Assembly: GCA_900542985.1 (NCBI GenBank)
Contig: UQPQ01000029.1
Location: 1 to 34,580 of the forward strand
DNA from: an uncultured Bacteroides sp.
GTDB lineage: Bacteria; Bacteroidota; Bacteroidia; Bacteroidales; Bacteroidaceae
DNA: 34,580 bases
Direction: 5' to 3'
Part shown: positions 8,114 through 17,294 of the stretch, piece by piece
Numbering within the stretch: the first letter of the stretch is position 1
Layout of the letters: every line of letters begins with the position of its first letter
Translations under genes and position numbers: made by a program
The notes under the pieces: generated by a model
The model's input: only the letters and a program-made list of their open reading frames with translations
Database searches by the model: none
What the model was told of the DNA's origin: nothing

Positions 8114-11100
8114 ATGAAAATTAAAAGATTTTCACAAGTATTTTTATTAATGATGGCTTCCGGTTGCGGTACAGTAATGGCTGCATCCGAGAATGCACCT
8201 GAAGTATTTGCTTTACAGCAAACAGGTAAAATTACTGTTCAGGGAACAGTAGTCGATGCAACAGGGGAACCCCTTATCGGTGTAAGTATCCTTGAAATGG
8301 GTACCACAAACGGTACTATTACAGACTTTGATGGAAAGTTCACTTTGTCTGTAAGCGAAAAATCCAAATTGGAACTTTCATACATCGGTTACAAATCTCA
8401 GCAATTGGCACCAAAAGCAGATTTGGGTGTTATTACTCTTACTGAAGACACAGAGGTATTGGATGAGGTAGTAGTAACTGCATTGGGTATCAAACGCGAA
8501 AAGAAAGCGTTGGGTTACGCTATGCAGGAAGTAAAAGGTGAATCATTGGTAGCATCACGCGAAACTAATATCGCCAATGCACTTTCTGGTAAAATTGCCG
8601 GTGTACAGATTACACGTTCAAGTAACGGTCCTGGCGGTTCTTCTAAAATCCAGTTGCGTGGTGCAAACTCTGTTACTGGCTTGAACCAGCCATTGATTGT
8701 AGTCGATGGTGTTCCTATGGATAACTTTACAGGTTCAGACGCTGGTGATGGTTTTTACAATGTGGGTTTGGACATGGGTAACGGTTTGTCGGATATCAAC
8801 CCTGAAGATATCGAATCAATGTCTGTATTGAAAGGTGCATCTGCAGCAGCCCTTTACGGTTCTCGTGCTGGTAACGGTGTAATTTTGATTACAACTAAGA
8901 AAGGTTCGAAACGTGAAGGTCTTGGTGTAACGATCTCTGCATCTGTATCTGCTGAAACGATTTTCATGAAACCGAATATGCAGACTTCATTCGGCCAAGG
9001 TAGAGACGGTGTTTATAATGGAGAAAGTGGAGACAGCTGGGGTCCTGCAATGGGAACAGAATACGACTTCAACGGTCAGAAACGCACAATGCAGTATTAT
9101 GATAACATTGATGCTTATTTCAAGACAGGTACTAACTTTACAGAAAGTGTTTCATTCCAGCAACAGTTTGATAAGACTGCAGTATATGCATCAGCCACCC
9201 GCATGGATGATTCCAGTAAAATCCCAGGTGCAGAGTTAAGCCGTACTAACTTTACATTACGTGCTTCTTCAACTTTTGGAAAAGACGACCGCTGGAACTT
9301 CGACGGAAAAATCCAGTATATCAACAATACAGCCGAAAACCGTCCTTTAATTGGTAATACAGACTCCAATGCATTCTTGACCATTTACAAACTTCCTTCA
9401 TCTATCAATATCAAAGATTATAGTAATCCTTTGAACGAAGACGGAAAGATGTACTGGTGGTCTCCAAAAGGTCTGAACCCTTATTGGCTGGAACAATACA
9501 AACAAAACGAAGATACCCGTAGCCGTTTCATGATCAATGCATCATTGAAATATAAGATTACAGAATGGTTGAATGCAGAAGTACGTGCCGGTAGCGATAT
9601 GTACTTTACAGAATCTACAGAAAAAACTTATGCAGGTGCCAGCACATTGAACAACGGAAACAGTAGCTATGGTTTGAATGAACAACGCTTCTACGAAAAC
9701 AACTTTAGCTTCTTGTTTACAGCTCAGAAAGACAACCTGATTGACAAGGTAGGCGTAAATGCCACATTTGGTGGTAACTTAATGGAAAGAAAGTCTACTG
9801 GATTAAAGAATTTTGCATCTAAGTTGACTGTTCCTAACTTGTTCAGCATCAACAATAGTAGCAAATCAGACCGTGATGTTACTGAAACTTATAACCATAG
9901 AAAAATTAACTCTCTGTATGGTACTGTAGGTTTCAACTACGATGGTTGGATTTTCTTGGATGCAACATTCCGTAATGACTGGTCTTCTACATTGGCAAAA
10001 GAAAACCGTTCATTCTTCTACCCGTCAGTTTCATTGTCATGGGTAGTTACTGATATGTTAAACAAAATGAACAAGCCATTGCCTGAATGGGTTACTTATG
10101 CAAAAGCGCGTGCTTCTTTCGCACAGGTAGGTAATGACATGGATCCATATCAGTTGTACGATTCTTATGAAATCGGTTCAGACCAGTGGGGTAACACTAC
10201 CGCCAAACCAGGTGATACAAAATACGATGCAACAGTACGCAGCGAATTAATTTCTTCTTGGGAAGCAGGTTTGGAAATGAAATTCTTGAACAACCGTTTA
10301 GGATTCGACTTGGCATGGTATAAGTCAAATGCAAAACGTCAGTTGATGAAGATTCCTATGAACGAGATGTCAGGTTACGCAAAGAAGATTATCAATGCCG
10401 GAAACATTCAGAATACTGGTGTCGAATTGATGGTTTATGCTCGCCCGATAGAAACAGCAGATTTCAGTTGGGATACTCAAATCAACTTCTCTAAGAACAA
10501 CAACAAAATCTTAGATTTAGGTCCTGGTATACCAAAATATGAATTGGGTGGTGCTGAAGAATTGAAAGTATATGCAGTAGCAGGAGGAAACTACGGTGAA
10601 ATCTGGGGTACAACTTTTGCTCGCGTAACAGATGAAAACAGCCCCTATTATGGTAAACTGATTCTGAACGAAGCAGGTCTTCCTACAACCGACGGAGAAA
10701 AACGCAAAATCGGTGACCAGCAGCCAGACTGCATGTTGGGATGGATCAACACATTAAATTACAAGAACTTTAGTTTCAGTTTCCAATTTGATGGACGTAT
10801 CGGTGGCGATATCTACTCATATACTAACTATATGTTGCAGGTAAGCGGTCGTGCAGAAGTAACTGCACCAAACGGACGTCGTGACCAATTTGTATTGGAT
10901 GGTGTTATTCCTGACGGAAAAGGCGGTTACACAGTAAATAATGTAGCTATCACTCCGCAGCAGTACTGGTCACAGGGTATTGGTACCGGTAACCAAGGTA
11001 TTGCAGAAGCCAACATTTATGATGGAACAAACTTCCGCTTGCGTAACGTTGCACTTAACTACAGTTTCCCACGCGAAATGCTGAAGAAAACTTGCTTCCA

Positions 11101-11269
11101 GCAGGTTAAATTGGGGGTATCTGTAAACAACGTATGGATGATTTACAGCGACATGGAAGGTATCGATCCTGAATCTGTAATGGTTGCAAACACCAATGCC
11201 ACAGGTTTTGAATTCGGTGCATCACCTACTTCACGCTCTTATTTATTTAATGTTACTCTTGGTTTCTAA
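8114..11269 (+). CDS. SusC/RagA-family TonB-dependent outer-membrane transporter
   Basis: The product has 1051 residues. A signal peptide (to about GTVMA, residue 24) is followed by a carboxypeptidase-regulatory-like domain at ~40-115 (VQGTVVDATGEPLIGVSI, TDFDGKFTLSV). Next come the SusC signature region VVVTALGIKREKKALGYAMQ and the TonB plug (LSGKIAGVQITRSSNGPGGS, LRGANSV, LIVVDGVPMDN, GAAALYGSRAGNGVI-like). A large beta-barrel ends in the aromatic terminus LFNVTLGF. No N-terminal STN domain is present, so control by a FecR/ECF-sigma pair through this protein is not expected. It pairs with the SusD-like lipoprotein 18 bases downstream and imports oligosaccharides across the outer membrane with energy from TonB. 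Neighbouring GH29 and PNGase F-like genes point to glycoprotein glycans as cargo (inference). Confidence 0.93.
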   Translation: MKIKRFSQVFLLMMASGCGTVMAASENAPEVFALQQTGKITVQGTVVDATGEPLIGVSILEMGTTNGTITDFDGKFTLSVSEKSKLELSYIGYKSQQLAPKADLGVITLTEDTEVLDEVVVTALGIKREKKALGYAMQEVKGESLVASRETNIANALSGKIAGVQITRSSNGPGGSSKIQLRGANSVTGLNQPLIVVDGVPMDNFTGSDAGDGFYNVGLDMGNGLSDINPEDIESMSVLKGASAAALYGSRAGNGVILITTKKGSKREGLGVTISASVSAETIFMKPNMQTSFGQGRDGVYNGESGDSWGPAMGTEYDFNGQKRTMQYYDNIDAYFKTGTNFTESVSFQQQFDKTAVYASATRMDDSSKIPGAELSRTNFTLRASSTFGKDDRWNFDGKIQYINNTAENRPLIGNTDSNAFLTIYKLPSSINIKDYSNPLNEDGKMYWWSPKGLNPYWLEQYKQNEDTRSRFMINASLKYKITEWLNAEVRAGSDMYFTESTEKTYAGASTLNNGNSSYGLNEQRFYENNFSFLFTAQKDNLIDKVGVNATFGGNLMERKSTGLKNFASKLTVPNLFSINNSSKSDRDVTETYNHRKINSLYGTVGFNYDGWIFLDATFRNDWSSTLAKENRSFFYPSVSLSWVVTDMLNKMNKPLPEWVTYAKARASFAQVGNDMDPYQLYDSYEIGSDQWGNTTAKPGDTKYDATVRSELISSWEAGLEMKFLNNRLGFDLAWYKSNAKRQLMKIPMNEMSGYAKKIINAGNIQNTGVELMVYARPIETADFSWDTQINFSKNNNKILDLGPGIPKYELGGAEELKVYAVAGGNYGEIWGTTFARVTDENSPYYGKLILNEAGLPTTDGEKRKIGDQQPDCMLGWINTLNYKNFSFSFQFDGRIGGDIYSYTNYMLQVSGRAEVTAPNGRRDQFVLDGVIPDGKGGYTVNNVAITPQQYWSQGIGTGNQGIAEANIYDGTNFRLRNVALNYSFPREMLKKTCFQQVKLGVSVNNVWMIYSDMEGIDPESVMVANTNATGFEFGASPTSRSYLFNVTLGF

Positions 11270-11287
11270 TTCTATCAATTAAAGAAA

Positions 11288-13249
11288 ATGAAGACAATCA
11301 ATAAATTATTCTTAGGTCTCGGATTATTGAGTAGTTTTACAGCATGCTCAGATTTCGAAGATATCAATACAGACCCGACCAAGACTCCTATTGAGTCTAC
11401 TTTGCCTGAGTACTTTCTGAATAATGCCATCGGTAAAATTCAGATGGACCCAAGTACAGGTGAACGCGTCTACTACTTGAACTGGGGAGACGCAGCTCGT
11501 ACTTTTGGTGAAGCCGGAATGTTATCTGTGGGCTTATATGATGACGCCTATATGTCAGGCTTCTACTATCCTTGTCTGGCTTCTACCATTACTTATGTAA
11601 CTACTGCTATCAACGAAGCAGCCAAACGTGCCGAGGCAGAACCATTCTACAAAAATGTAGAACAATTCGGCCGTATCTGGCGTGCAATGGTAATCGCACA
11701 GTTTGCAGACTCATTCGGTCCTTATCCTTTGAATGCTGCACAAGGAGAAAACCCGACATTCAACTCAGTAGAAGAAACATATTTCTTTATATTGTCTGAA
11801 CTGCAAGCTGCAGCTAAAGCAATTGACACTTCTATCAACCCGACAGAAGACCAGGCAAAATGCGACCCTGCTTACGGTTTCGTTGCAAGCAAATGGGTTA
11901 AATTGGCCAACTCACTTCGTATGCGTTATGCAATGCGTCTGACTAATACAAACAGAGTTAACGATGCACAAAAGCATTTCGAAGAAGCTTGTAAAGACGG
12001 TAACTACATCAAAGACCAGGCAGATATGTTGTGGTTCAAATCTGATAACGGATGGAATGATTACACCAGCCCTTATACCCGTACATGGAACTTGCAGGCT
12101 TTGTCTGTTACAATGGCTAACTTGATGAACAACTTCGGTGACATTAAAGTAGAAACACAACGTCCGGATTTGAAAGCTTATACGAAAGCTAACACTTATA
12201 TGGGTATCCGCTACGACAAGCACTTTGTTGGCAATACAGACGATCCTGCAAAACAATACTGGTTGGACGGTATTCCAGAATACTTGGATCCTCGTGCCTT
12301 GAAGATGTTCTGGATTGTAAACGACAACGATGCAGAAAATGCTATTCCTTCAGACAGAAAAGGTACATCTATCAACCCAGAAGGTAGTGAACTGCTTTTG
12401 GATGATGAAGGCAAACAGACTATCAAAGTCAAAGGTTCGTATACTTGGAACGGAGTTCCTACCGGTTCTTCTACAAGTTGGTCACCTACTCTGTCTAAGA
12501 ACAGATTGATTACAACTTCAAGTGGTATCCGCTCTTGCTATCCGTTGTGGGGTAAAGAATACTGTACAGGTGGTGAAGAAGGATTAGGACGTGTAGTATT
12601 CTTCGGTGCATGGGAATCTTACTTCCTTGTTGCAGAAGCTGCTCTTCGCGGATGGAATGCCGGTATGGGTGACAAAGCTGCTTATGAAGCCGGAGTACGC
12701 GCCAGCTTCGACTACTTCGGTATTTCGGAATATGCTACAGACTATCTTGCATCAGAAAGATACAACCGTGTAGGTACTTCTGTAAGTTACGACCATACTG
12801 CAGAACCGTCTTCATTCGCTACCACTTACAAAGACGGATACAACAACAATGCAGAAAAATCTGGTACATACAATTATCCTGATGCATCTAAGATTCTGTA
12901 CAAAGGCCATAAGTTGAATGACAAACTGACTAAGATTATTACTCAGAAATATCTGGCACAGATGCCTTACTTGGTACAGGAAGCATGGTCAGACCATCGT
13001 CGTCTGGGTCTTCCGTTCTTCGATATGACAGCAAACGAAGCAACTGTGATGACAGGCTCGGATATGACTGAATGGAAAAACAACTCATGGCAGTCTGGAC
13101 AGTCTTGGAAATACTATCCACAGCGTATGAGATATCCTCAATCACTGTTGACATCTGACGAAGCTGCATACAACCATGCAGTAGAATTGCTGGGTGGAAA
13201 AGACAACACAATGACTCCGCTTTGGTGGTCAATGGGTGCAAATCAATAA
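11288..13249 (+). CDS. SusD-like surface glycan-binding lipoprotein (SusD-like_2)
   Basis: The product has 653 residues. The lipobox ends at Cys20 (SSFTAC), followed by SDFED, an acidic stretch of the kind that exports Bacteroidales lipoproteins to the cell surface. The body matches the SusD-like_2 type: FEDINTDPTKTP, WGDAARTFGE, IWRAMVIAQFADSFGPYPL, WVKLANSLRMRYAMRLT, and near the C-terminus KYLAQMPYLVQEAWSDHRRLG and RMRYPQSL. The helical TPR-like fold sits as a lid over its SusC partner and captures the substrate. It is cotranscribed with SusC (18-base gap) and is followed by a terminator-like hairpin, so the enzymes downstream form a second unit. Binding specificity cannot be read from sequence. 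Confidence 0.92.
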   Translation: MKTINKLFLGLGLLSSFTACSDFEDINTDPTKTPIESTLPEYFLNNAIGKIQMDPSTGERVYYLNWGDAARTFGEAGMLSVGLYDDAYMSGFYYPCLASTITYVTTAINEAAKRAEAEPFYKNVEQFGRIWRAMVIAQFADSFGPYPLNAAQGENPTFNSVEETYFFILSELQAAAKAIDTSINPTEDQAKCDPAYGFVASKWVKLANSLRMRYAMRLTNTNRVNDAQKHFEEACKDGNYIKDQADMLWFKSDNGWNDYTSPYTRTWNLQALSVTMANLMNNFGDIKVETQRPDLKAYTKANTYMGIRYDKHFVGNTDDPAKQYWLDGIPEYLDPRALKMFWIVNDNDAENAIPSDRKGTSINPEGSELLLDDEGKQTIKVKGSYTWNGVPTGSSTSWSPTLSKNRLITTSSGIRSCYPLWGKEYCTGGEEGLGRVVFFGAWESYFLVAEAALRGWNAGMGDKAAYEAGVRASFDYFGISEYATDYLASERYNRVGTSVSYDHTAEPSSFATTYKDGYNNNAEKSGTYNYPDASKILYKGHKLNDKLTKIITQKYLAQMPYLVQEAWSDHRRLGLPFFDMTANEATVMTGSDMTEWKNNSWQSGQSWKYYPQRMRYPQSLLTSDEAAYNHAVELLGGKDNTMTPLWWSMGANQ

Positions 13250-13277
13250 TAACTTTATAAAAGCTATTATAGTCTCT

Positions 13278-13310
13278 AAAAGGCATGTCTTTCGAGGTAT
13301 GCCTTTTTTC
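13278..13310 (+). terminator. Terminator after the SusD-like gene
   Basis: AAAAGGCAT (13278-13286) pairs with ATGCCTTTT (13299-13307), with possible further pairing toward the loop, and is followed by more Ts. It lies 29 bases after the SusD-like stop and just upstream of the promoter for the GH29 gene. Confidence 0.75.
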
Positions 13311-13350
13311 TTTTTCAGACAGTTTATAAAATATACCACCAAACAAGATT

Positions 13351-13381
13351 CTTGTCCTTATTGCAAAAATTACTATATTTG
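13351..13381 (+). promoter_or_regulatory. Bacteroides-type promoter for the GH29-CBM9-PNGase unit
   Basis: CTTG at 13351-13354, a 19-base spacer, then TATATTTG at 13374-13381: both parts fit the TTTG-N19-21-TAnnTTTG consensus. Transcription would start near 13388, about 40 bases before the ATG at 13428, which rules against the longer frame from 13236. Confidence 0.7.
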
Positions 13382-13427
13382 CATATATATTGTAGGTATA
13401 CTTTATTTTTATAAATCTTCTAATAAC

Positions 13428-14777
13428 ATGATCAAAAAACAAGTTGTGACGCTGCTTGCTGCATTAAGCTGCGCTACTTCTCCCATTATGGGACAGCAGA
13501 AAGCAAGCGAAATGCAAGATGAGCAAAAAGAAAAACGAATGGAATGGTTTGCAGATGCCAAACTCGGAATTTTCATTCATTGGGGAATTTATGCAGTAAA
13601 CGGAGTTTCTGAAAGTTGGTCCTTCTTCAACAAGTACTTGCCGTACGAAGAATATATGAATCAAAAGGAAGGCTTTACTGCTTCAAAATACGATCCTAAA
13701 GCATGGGTAGATTTAATAAAAGAAAGCGGTGCACGCTATACAGTCATTACAACTAAACATCATGATGGTGTAGCACTTTGGGATACAAAAGCTGGAAATC
13801 TGAGTACTGTAAAAAGTACACCGGCCAAGCGCGACTTGATCGAGCCGTTTGTAAAAGAAGTACGCAAACACGACCTTAAATTAGGTTTCTATTACTCGTT
13901 GCTAGACTGGTCACATCCCGATTATCCAAACAAGACCCGTACAGAAGTACGATACAAAGACGATCCGGCACGCTGGCAGCGTTTCGTTGATTTCAACATG
14001 GCACAGCTCAAAGAGTTGAACAAAACCTGGAAACCAGATTTATATTGGTTCGACGGTGACTGGGAACAAACAGCCGAAGCCTGGAACTCCAAAGGTATTG
14101 TCGACCTGCTCCGTTCTGATAATAAGAACGTAATTATCAACTCCCGTATTCAGGGATACGGCGACTATGCTACTCCCGAACAGGGTGTTCCGGTAGTTCG
14201 TCCGGAAGACAAATACTGGGAACTCTGCATGACTATGAATGACTCATGGGGATATCAGCACACAGATACCAACTACAAATCGCCATACATATTGTTGCGT
14301 ACATTTGTAGACTGTCTGAGTATGGGAGGCAACCTGCTGCTTGATATGGCTCCGAAAGAAGACGGAACACTGCCAGAAGAACAGATTGCTATTCTGAAAG
14401 AATTCGGACGCTGGACAAAAAAACACAAAGAAGCCATTTACGAAACCAAAGCCGGTATACCCAACGAACATTTCCAGGGATATACCACATTAAGCAAATC
14501 AGGAGATATCCTGTATCTCTATTTGCCTTACAAACCTAACGGTCCTATCGAAGTAAAAGGTCTGATGAACAAGGTAAACCGAGTATGGGTAGTAGGAAGC
14601 GGCAACATGCTAAACTACAAAGTATACAACAAGAACTATTGGAGTGAAGTACCAGGAAACCTCTACATTGATGTACCTGAACGAGTACTCGACCCACAGA
14701 TTACAGTTGTAGCAGTCTTGCTGGATGGACCTATAAAACTGTACAGAGGTGCCGGTAAAGTAATTGAAAGTAACTAA
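13428..14777 (+). CDS. GH29 alpha-L-fucosidase, secreted
   Basis: The product has 449 residues. The frame is open from 13236, but the ATG at 13428 follows a consensus promoter and gives a signal peptide (MIKKQVVTLLAALSCATSPI, cleavage near GQQ). GH29 hallmarks follow: WFADAKLGIFIHWGIYAV near the mature N-terminus, YTVITTKHHDGVALWDT, LKLGFYYSLLDWSHPDY, and LYWFDGDW with the expected nucleophile Asp209. Then come INSRIQGYGDY, WELCMTMNDSWGY and GNLLLDMAPKEDG. The enzyme removes alpha-L-fucose by a retaining mechanism, probably in the periplasm. The acid/base residue varies between GH29 subfamilies and I do not assign it, so linkage preference (core alpha-1,3/1,6 or peripheral) is open. It lies 15 bases before the CBM9-like gene in the same unit as the PNGase F-like gene, suggesting action on fucosylated N-glycans. 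Confidence 0.92.
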   Translation: MIKKQVVTLLAALSCATSPIMGQQKASEMQDEQKEKRMEWFADAKLGIFIHWGIYAVNGVSESWSFFNKYLPYEEYMNQKEGFTASKYDPKAWVDLIKESGARYTVITTKHHDGVALWDTKAGNLSTVKSTPAKRDLIEPFVKEVRKHDLKLGFYYSLLDWSHPDYPNKTRTEVRYKDDPARWQRFVDFNMAQLKELNKTWKPDLYWFDGDWEQTAEAWNSKGIVDLLRSDNKNVIINSRIQGYGDYATPEQGVPVVRPEDKYWELCMTMNDSWGYQHTDTNYKSPYILLRTFVDCLSMGGNLLLDMAPKEDGTLPEEQIAILKEFGRWTKKHKEAIYETKAGIPNEHFQGYTTLSKSGDILYLYLPYKPNGPIEVKGLMNKVNRVWVVGSGNMLNYKVYNKNYWSEVPGNLYIDVPERVLDPQITVVAVLLDGPIKLYRGAGKVIESN

Positions 14778-14792
14778 ACCATCAATAAACAC

Positions 14793-15863
14793 ATGAGAAA
14801 ACAATTTGTATGCAGTTTACTTGCTCTGGCTGCTTTCACACAGGTTGGAGCACAGAATTTATTTTCGAAGTACGAACGTGTCTTGACATTGCCTGCCGGC
14901 TATGTATGCTACCGTACAGAAGGAAAGTTGAAAATAGACGGAAAACTGAATGAAGCAGACTGGCAGAAAGCAGAAGCTACCGCTACATTTGTAGATATCA
15001 GTGGAGAAGGCTTCCCGAAACCTTGCTACGATACATCTGCTAAAATGTTGTGGGACGACAACTATTTGTACGTAGCAGCAACCTTGCAGGAAGATGATAT
15101 CAAAGCAAAACTGAGCCAGCGCGATACAATCATCTATTACGACAACGATTTCGAAGTTTTCCTCGATCCGGACGGTGACGGACAAAACTACTTTGAAATT
15201 GAAAACAATGCCAAAGGAGTAATCTTCGATTTGATGCTGGACAAACCTTACCGCTCGGGAGGAAACTTCCTGGTACAATGGGATTGCCCGGGATTGAAAC
15301 TGGCCGTACATCGCGAAGGAACACTCAACAAGTCGAAAGACAAAGACAAACAGTGGAGTGTAGAAATGGCTATTCCTCATAAGGCACTGACTGTAAACTT
15401 CTCCAATCCTGGAGTAGCCGGCAATTACTGGCGCATCAACTTCTCACGTGTACAGTGGCTCAAACCCGGACAACGTGAAGAAAACTGGGTATGGATGCCT
15501 ACCGGAAAGATTGACATGCACATGCCAGACCGCTGGGGATTCCTGTATCTGTCCGACAAAACTGTAGGACAAGGAACTGACGAGTTCAAGTATCCATACC
15601 ACATGGCTACATACAAACTTTTGTGGGCGATGTTCTATGCACAGCAAGACTTCTACGCCAAAGAAAAGAGATACTTGCGTGAAAAAGAAAGTTTCTTCCT
15701 GACCGACGAAGAACTGAAAGGACTGTCTGAAGGAGCTGAAATTACAGTAGAAGCTACTACCCACACCTTCCGTATTGCCATCAGTGTACCGGAAGAGAAT
15801 GTCCGCTATGTAGTAGATAATCTGAGCAAGTTTACCCGCGAACCGATTACAGCACAAAAATAA
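14793..15863 (+). CDS. CBM9-like carbohydrate-binding protein, secreted
   Basis: The product has 356 residues with a signal peptide (cleavage near VGAQ, residue 21). Residues ~40-240 fit a family 9 carbohydrate-binding-module-like beta-sandwich: KLKIDGKLNEADWQKAE, AKMLWDDNYLYVAATLQED, a DNDFEVFLDPDGDGQNYFEI strand pair typical of the family, WSVEMAIPHKAL and YWRINFSRVQW. The remaining ~110 residues contain a helical segment (ATYKLLWAMFYAQQDFYAKE) and a short C-terminal beta region. No catalytic motif was recognised. In polysaccharide-utilisation loci such proteins occur beside enzymes and probably bind glycan. It is translated between the GH29 and PNGase F-like enzymes, and a strong hairpin follows its stop. 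Confidence 0.82.
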   Translation: MRKQFVCSLLALAAFTQVGAQNLFSKYERVLTLPAGYVCYRTEGKLKIDGKLNEADWQKAEATATFVDISGEGFPKPCYDTSAKMLWDDNYLYVAATLQEDDIKAKLSQRDTIIYYDNDFEVFLDPDGDGQNYFEIENNAKGVIFDLMLDKPYRSGGNFLVQWDCPGLKLAVHREGTLNKSKDKDKQWSVEMAIPHKALTVNFSNPGVAGNYWRINFSRVQWLKPGQREENWVWMPTGKIDMHMPDRWGFLYLSDKTVGQGTDEFKYPYHMATYKLLWAMFYAQQDFYAKEKRYLREKESFFLTDEELKGLSEGAEITVEATTHTFRIAISVPEENVRYVVDNLSKFTREPITAQK

Positions 15864-15876
15864 AATCTGATTTTGG

Positions 15877-15918
15877 GCTCTTAAGTTTATTGTTGCCTAT
15901 ACACATAAACTTAAGAGC
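15877..15918 (+). promoter_or_regulatory. Perfect hairpin between the CBM9-like and PNGase-like genes
   Basis: GCTCTTAAGTTTAT (15877-15890) and its exact complement (15905-15918) enclose a 14-base loop. It is followed by TCGAAATTTATT rather than a run of Ts, so it may stabilise or partly terminate the upstream message rather than end it fully. No TAnnTTTG box lies between it and the next start at 15960. Confidence 0.6.
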
Positions 15919-15959
15919 TCGAAATTTATTAACCTGAAAGCATAAGAACTTAAACAAAC

Positions 15960-17201
15960 ATGAGAACAATCTTTATTCTTTTTTCTCTGCTGTTCACACT
16001 GACAGCAAATGCAGCCAACCATAAAGAACTACCAGCCAAAGGAAATCTCAATTTGCAGGTATTCAACAAGGCTAACGTACGTTTTCTTCCGGACACTTAT
16101 GCCAATTTCTCTGAAGCAGACAATAATGGCATCATCCATCTGGTAAACGGACGTATCATCTTAAAGAAAATCCAGATTCCATCTTATCAGAGAGATGTAA
16201 CAGTCAGCCTGAAACTGACAGTCGCTTCCAACGGTGACCGCTGGGACAAATCAGGATCTTGCTTTGTATTGCCAAAGAAATCGGCCATCAACCTGATGAG
16301 CATTGCACAAGGCAAACAAAAGTTTCCGGCTATAGACAGCACCAAACTGGAAAACCTTGTGGGTATCGTACCTGGTAAAAACTACCTGCCTACTATCGAA
16401 TTGATGCGCTTCATGACTCCGTTTGGTGTAGGACATTACAGCCAGAACGACGACTCATTATCGAGCAAACGCCGCCCGGTATACATCCCGAAATGGGAAA
16501 AACAAGTACAATGGGAACAGGATATCACCGACCTGTATTCTACTTTGGAAGGTGAAGTATATGTGGGTATCTTCATCGATACATGGACCCCGGAAGGCTA
16601 TGTAGCAAGCATGGAACTGAACTTTAAGGAAAGTACTATCAGTTGCGACAAGCTGGTGCGCCGCCATGTAGAACCACTGATGAATACCGTGTACTACATC
16701 GGTCAGTCTTACCCCGACATCTTTGCACGCAAATCGGTATCGACCGACTTTGTATTGCCGAAAAATGCAAAGAACGTACGATTGAAATACATCGTAACAG
16801 GTCATGGAGGACACTCTGGTGGCGATGAGTTTGTACAGAAAAAGAATATACTCTCCATAGACGGTACTGAAGTGTTCAGCTTCATCCCCTGGAGAGACGA
16901 TTGTGCATCTTTCCGCCGATTCAACCCGGCTACAGGTGTATGGTTAATCAAACGTCTGGCAGCTTACATCAGCGAGGATGGATACAAGACCAAGGAAGTA
17001 GAAGAACCATTGGCTTCATCGGATTTATCTCGTTCCAACTGGTGTCCGGGTAGTGATGTCGCTCCGGAAGAAATTGCTTTGCCCGACCTTAAAGCCGGCA
17101 AACATACCTTTACGGTCAGCATACCTAAGGCACAGCCTATCAACGGCGACGAAATGAATCACTGGCTGGTATCAGCATACCTGGTATGGGATGAAGAATA
17201 A
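15960..17201 (+). CDS. PNGase F-like peptide-N-glycosidase (N-glycanase N and C domains)
   Basis: The product has 413 residues with a signal peptide (cleavage after TANA, residue 18). It resembles PNGase F, which cleaves the amide bond between Asn and the first GlcNAc of N-glycans. In the first jelly-roll, [10 protein letters not shown] holds Asp96 (cf. PNGase F Asp60), and [15 protein letters not shown] holds Glu147 (cf. Glu118). In the second, [14 protein letters not shown] holds Glu290 (cf. Glu206). They are followed by [19 protein letters not shown] and [19 protein letters not shown], very close to the N-glycanase C-domain signature. All three catalytic acidic residues are therefore present. 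The protein is longer than PNGase F (~314 mature residues), mostly before Asp96 and between Glu147 and Glu290. It closes the unit with GH29 and CBM9-like genes. Tolerance of core alpha-1,3-fucose cannot be judged. Confidence 0.88.
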   Translation: MRTIFILFSLLFTLTANAANHKELPAKGNLNLQVFNKANVRFLPDTYANFSEADNNGIIHLVNGRIILKKIQIPSYQRDVTVSLKLTVASNGDRWDKSGSCFVLPKKSAINLMSIAQGKQKFPAIDSTKLENLVGIVPGKNYLPTIELMRFMTPFGVGHYSQNDDSLSSKRRPVYIPKWEKQVQWEQDITDLYSTLEGEVYVGIFIDTWTPEGYVASMELNFKESTISCDKLVRRHVEPLMNTVYYIGQSYPDIFARKSVSTDFVLPKNAKNVRLKYIVTGHGGHSGGDEFVQKKNILSIDGTEVFSFIPWRDDCASFRRFNPATGVWLIKRLAAYISEDGYKTKEVEEPLASSDLSRSNWCPGSDVAPEEIALPDLKAGKHTFTVSIPKAQPINGDEMNHWLVSAYLVWDEE

Positions 17202-17220
17202 AAACAGCTTCATAGCATAA

Positions 17221-17270
17221 AAAAGAGAAGGATTCCGATAGCAGCAAATGCTTCAGCATCCTTCTCTTTT
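17221..17270. terminator. Bidirectional terminator between the PNGase-like and ABC-F genes
   Basis: AAAAGAGAAGGAT (17221-17233) pairs with its exact complement (17258-17270), with A-rich and T-rich flanks on the two sides. It lies between two convergent genes and can serve both. Confidence 0.85.
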
Positions 17271-17294
17271 ATTTTAAGGATATGTTTAAGAATC

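Noticed and set aside
13236..13427. 64-codon N-terminal extension of the GH29 fucosidase
   Set aside because: It overlaps the end of SusD, a terminator and the promoter; the ATG at 13428 gives a clear signal peptide.
14859..15380. 173-codon frame antisense to the CBM9-like gene
   Set aside because: Shadow of a supported gene; rich in Phe, Cys and Val with no domain.
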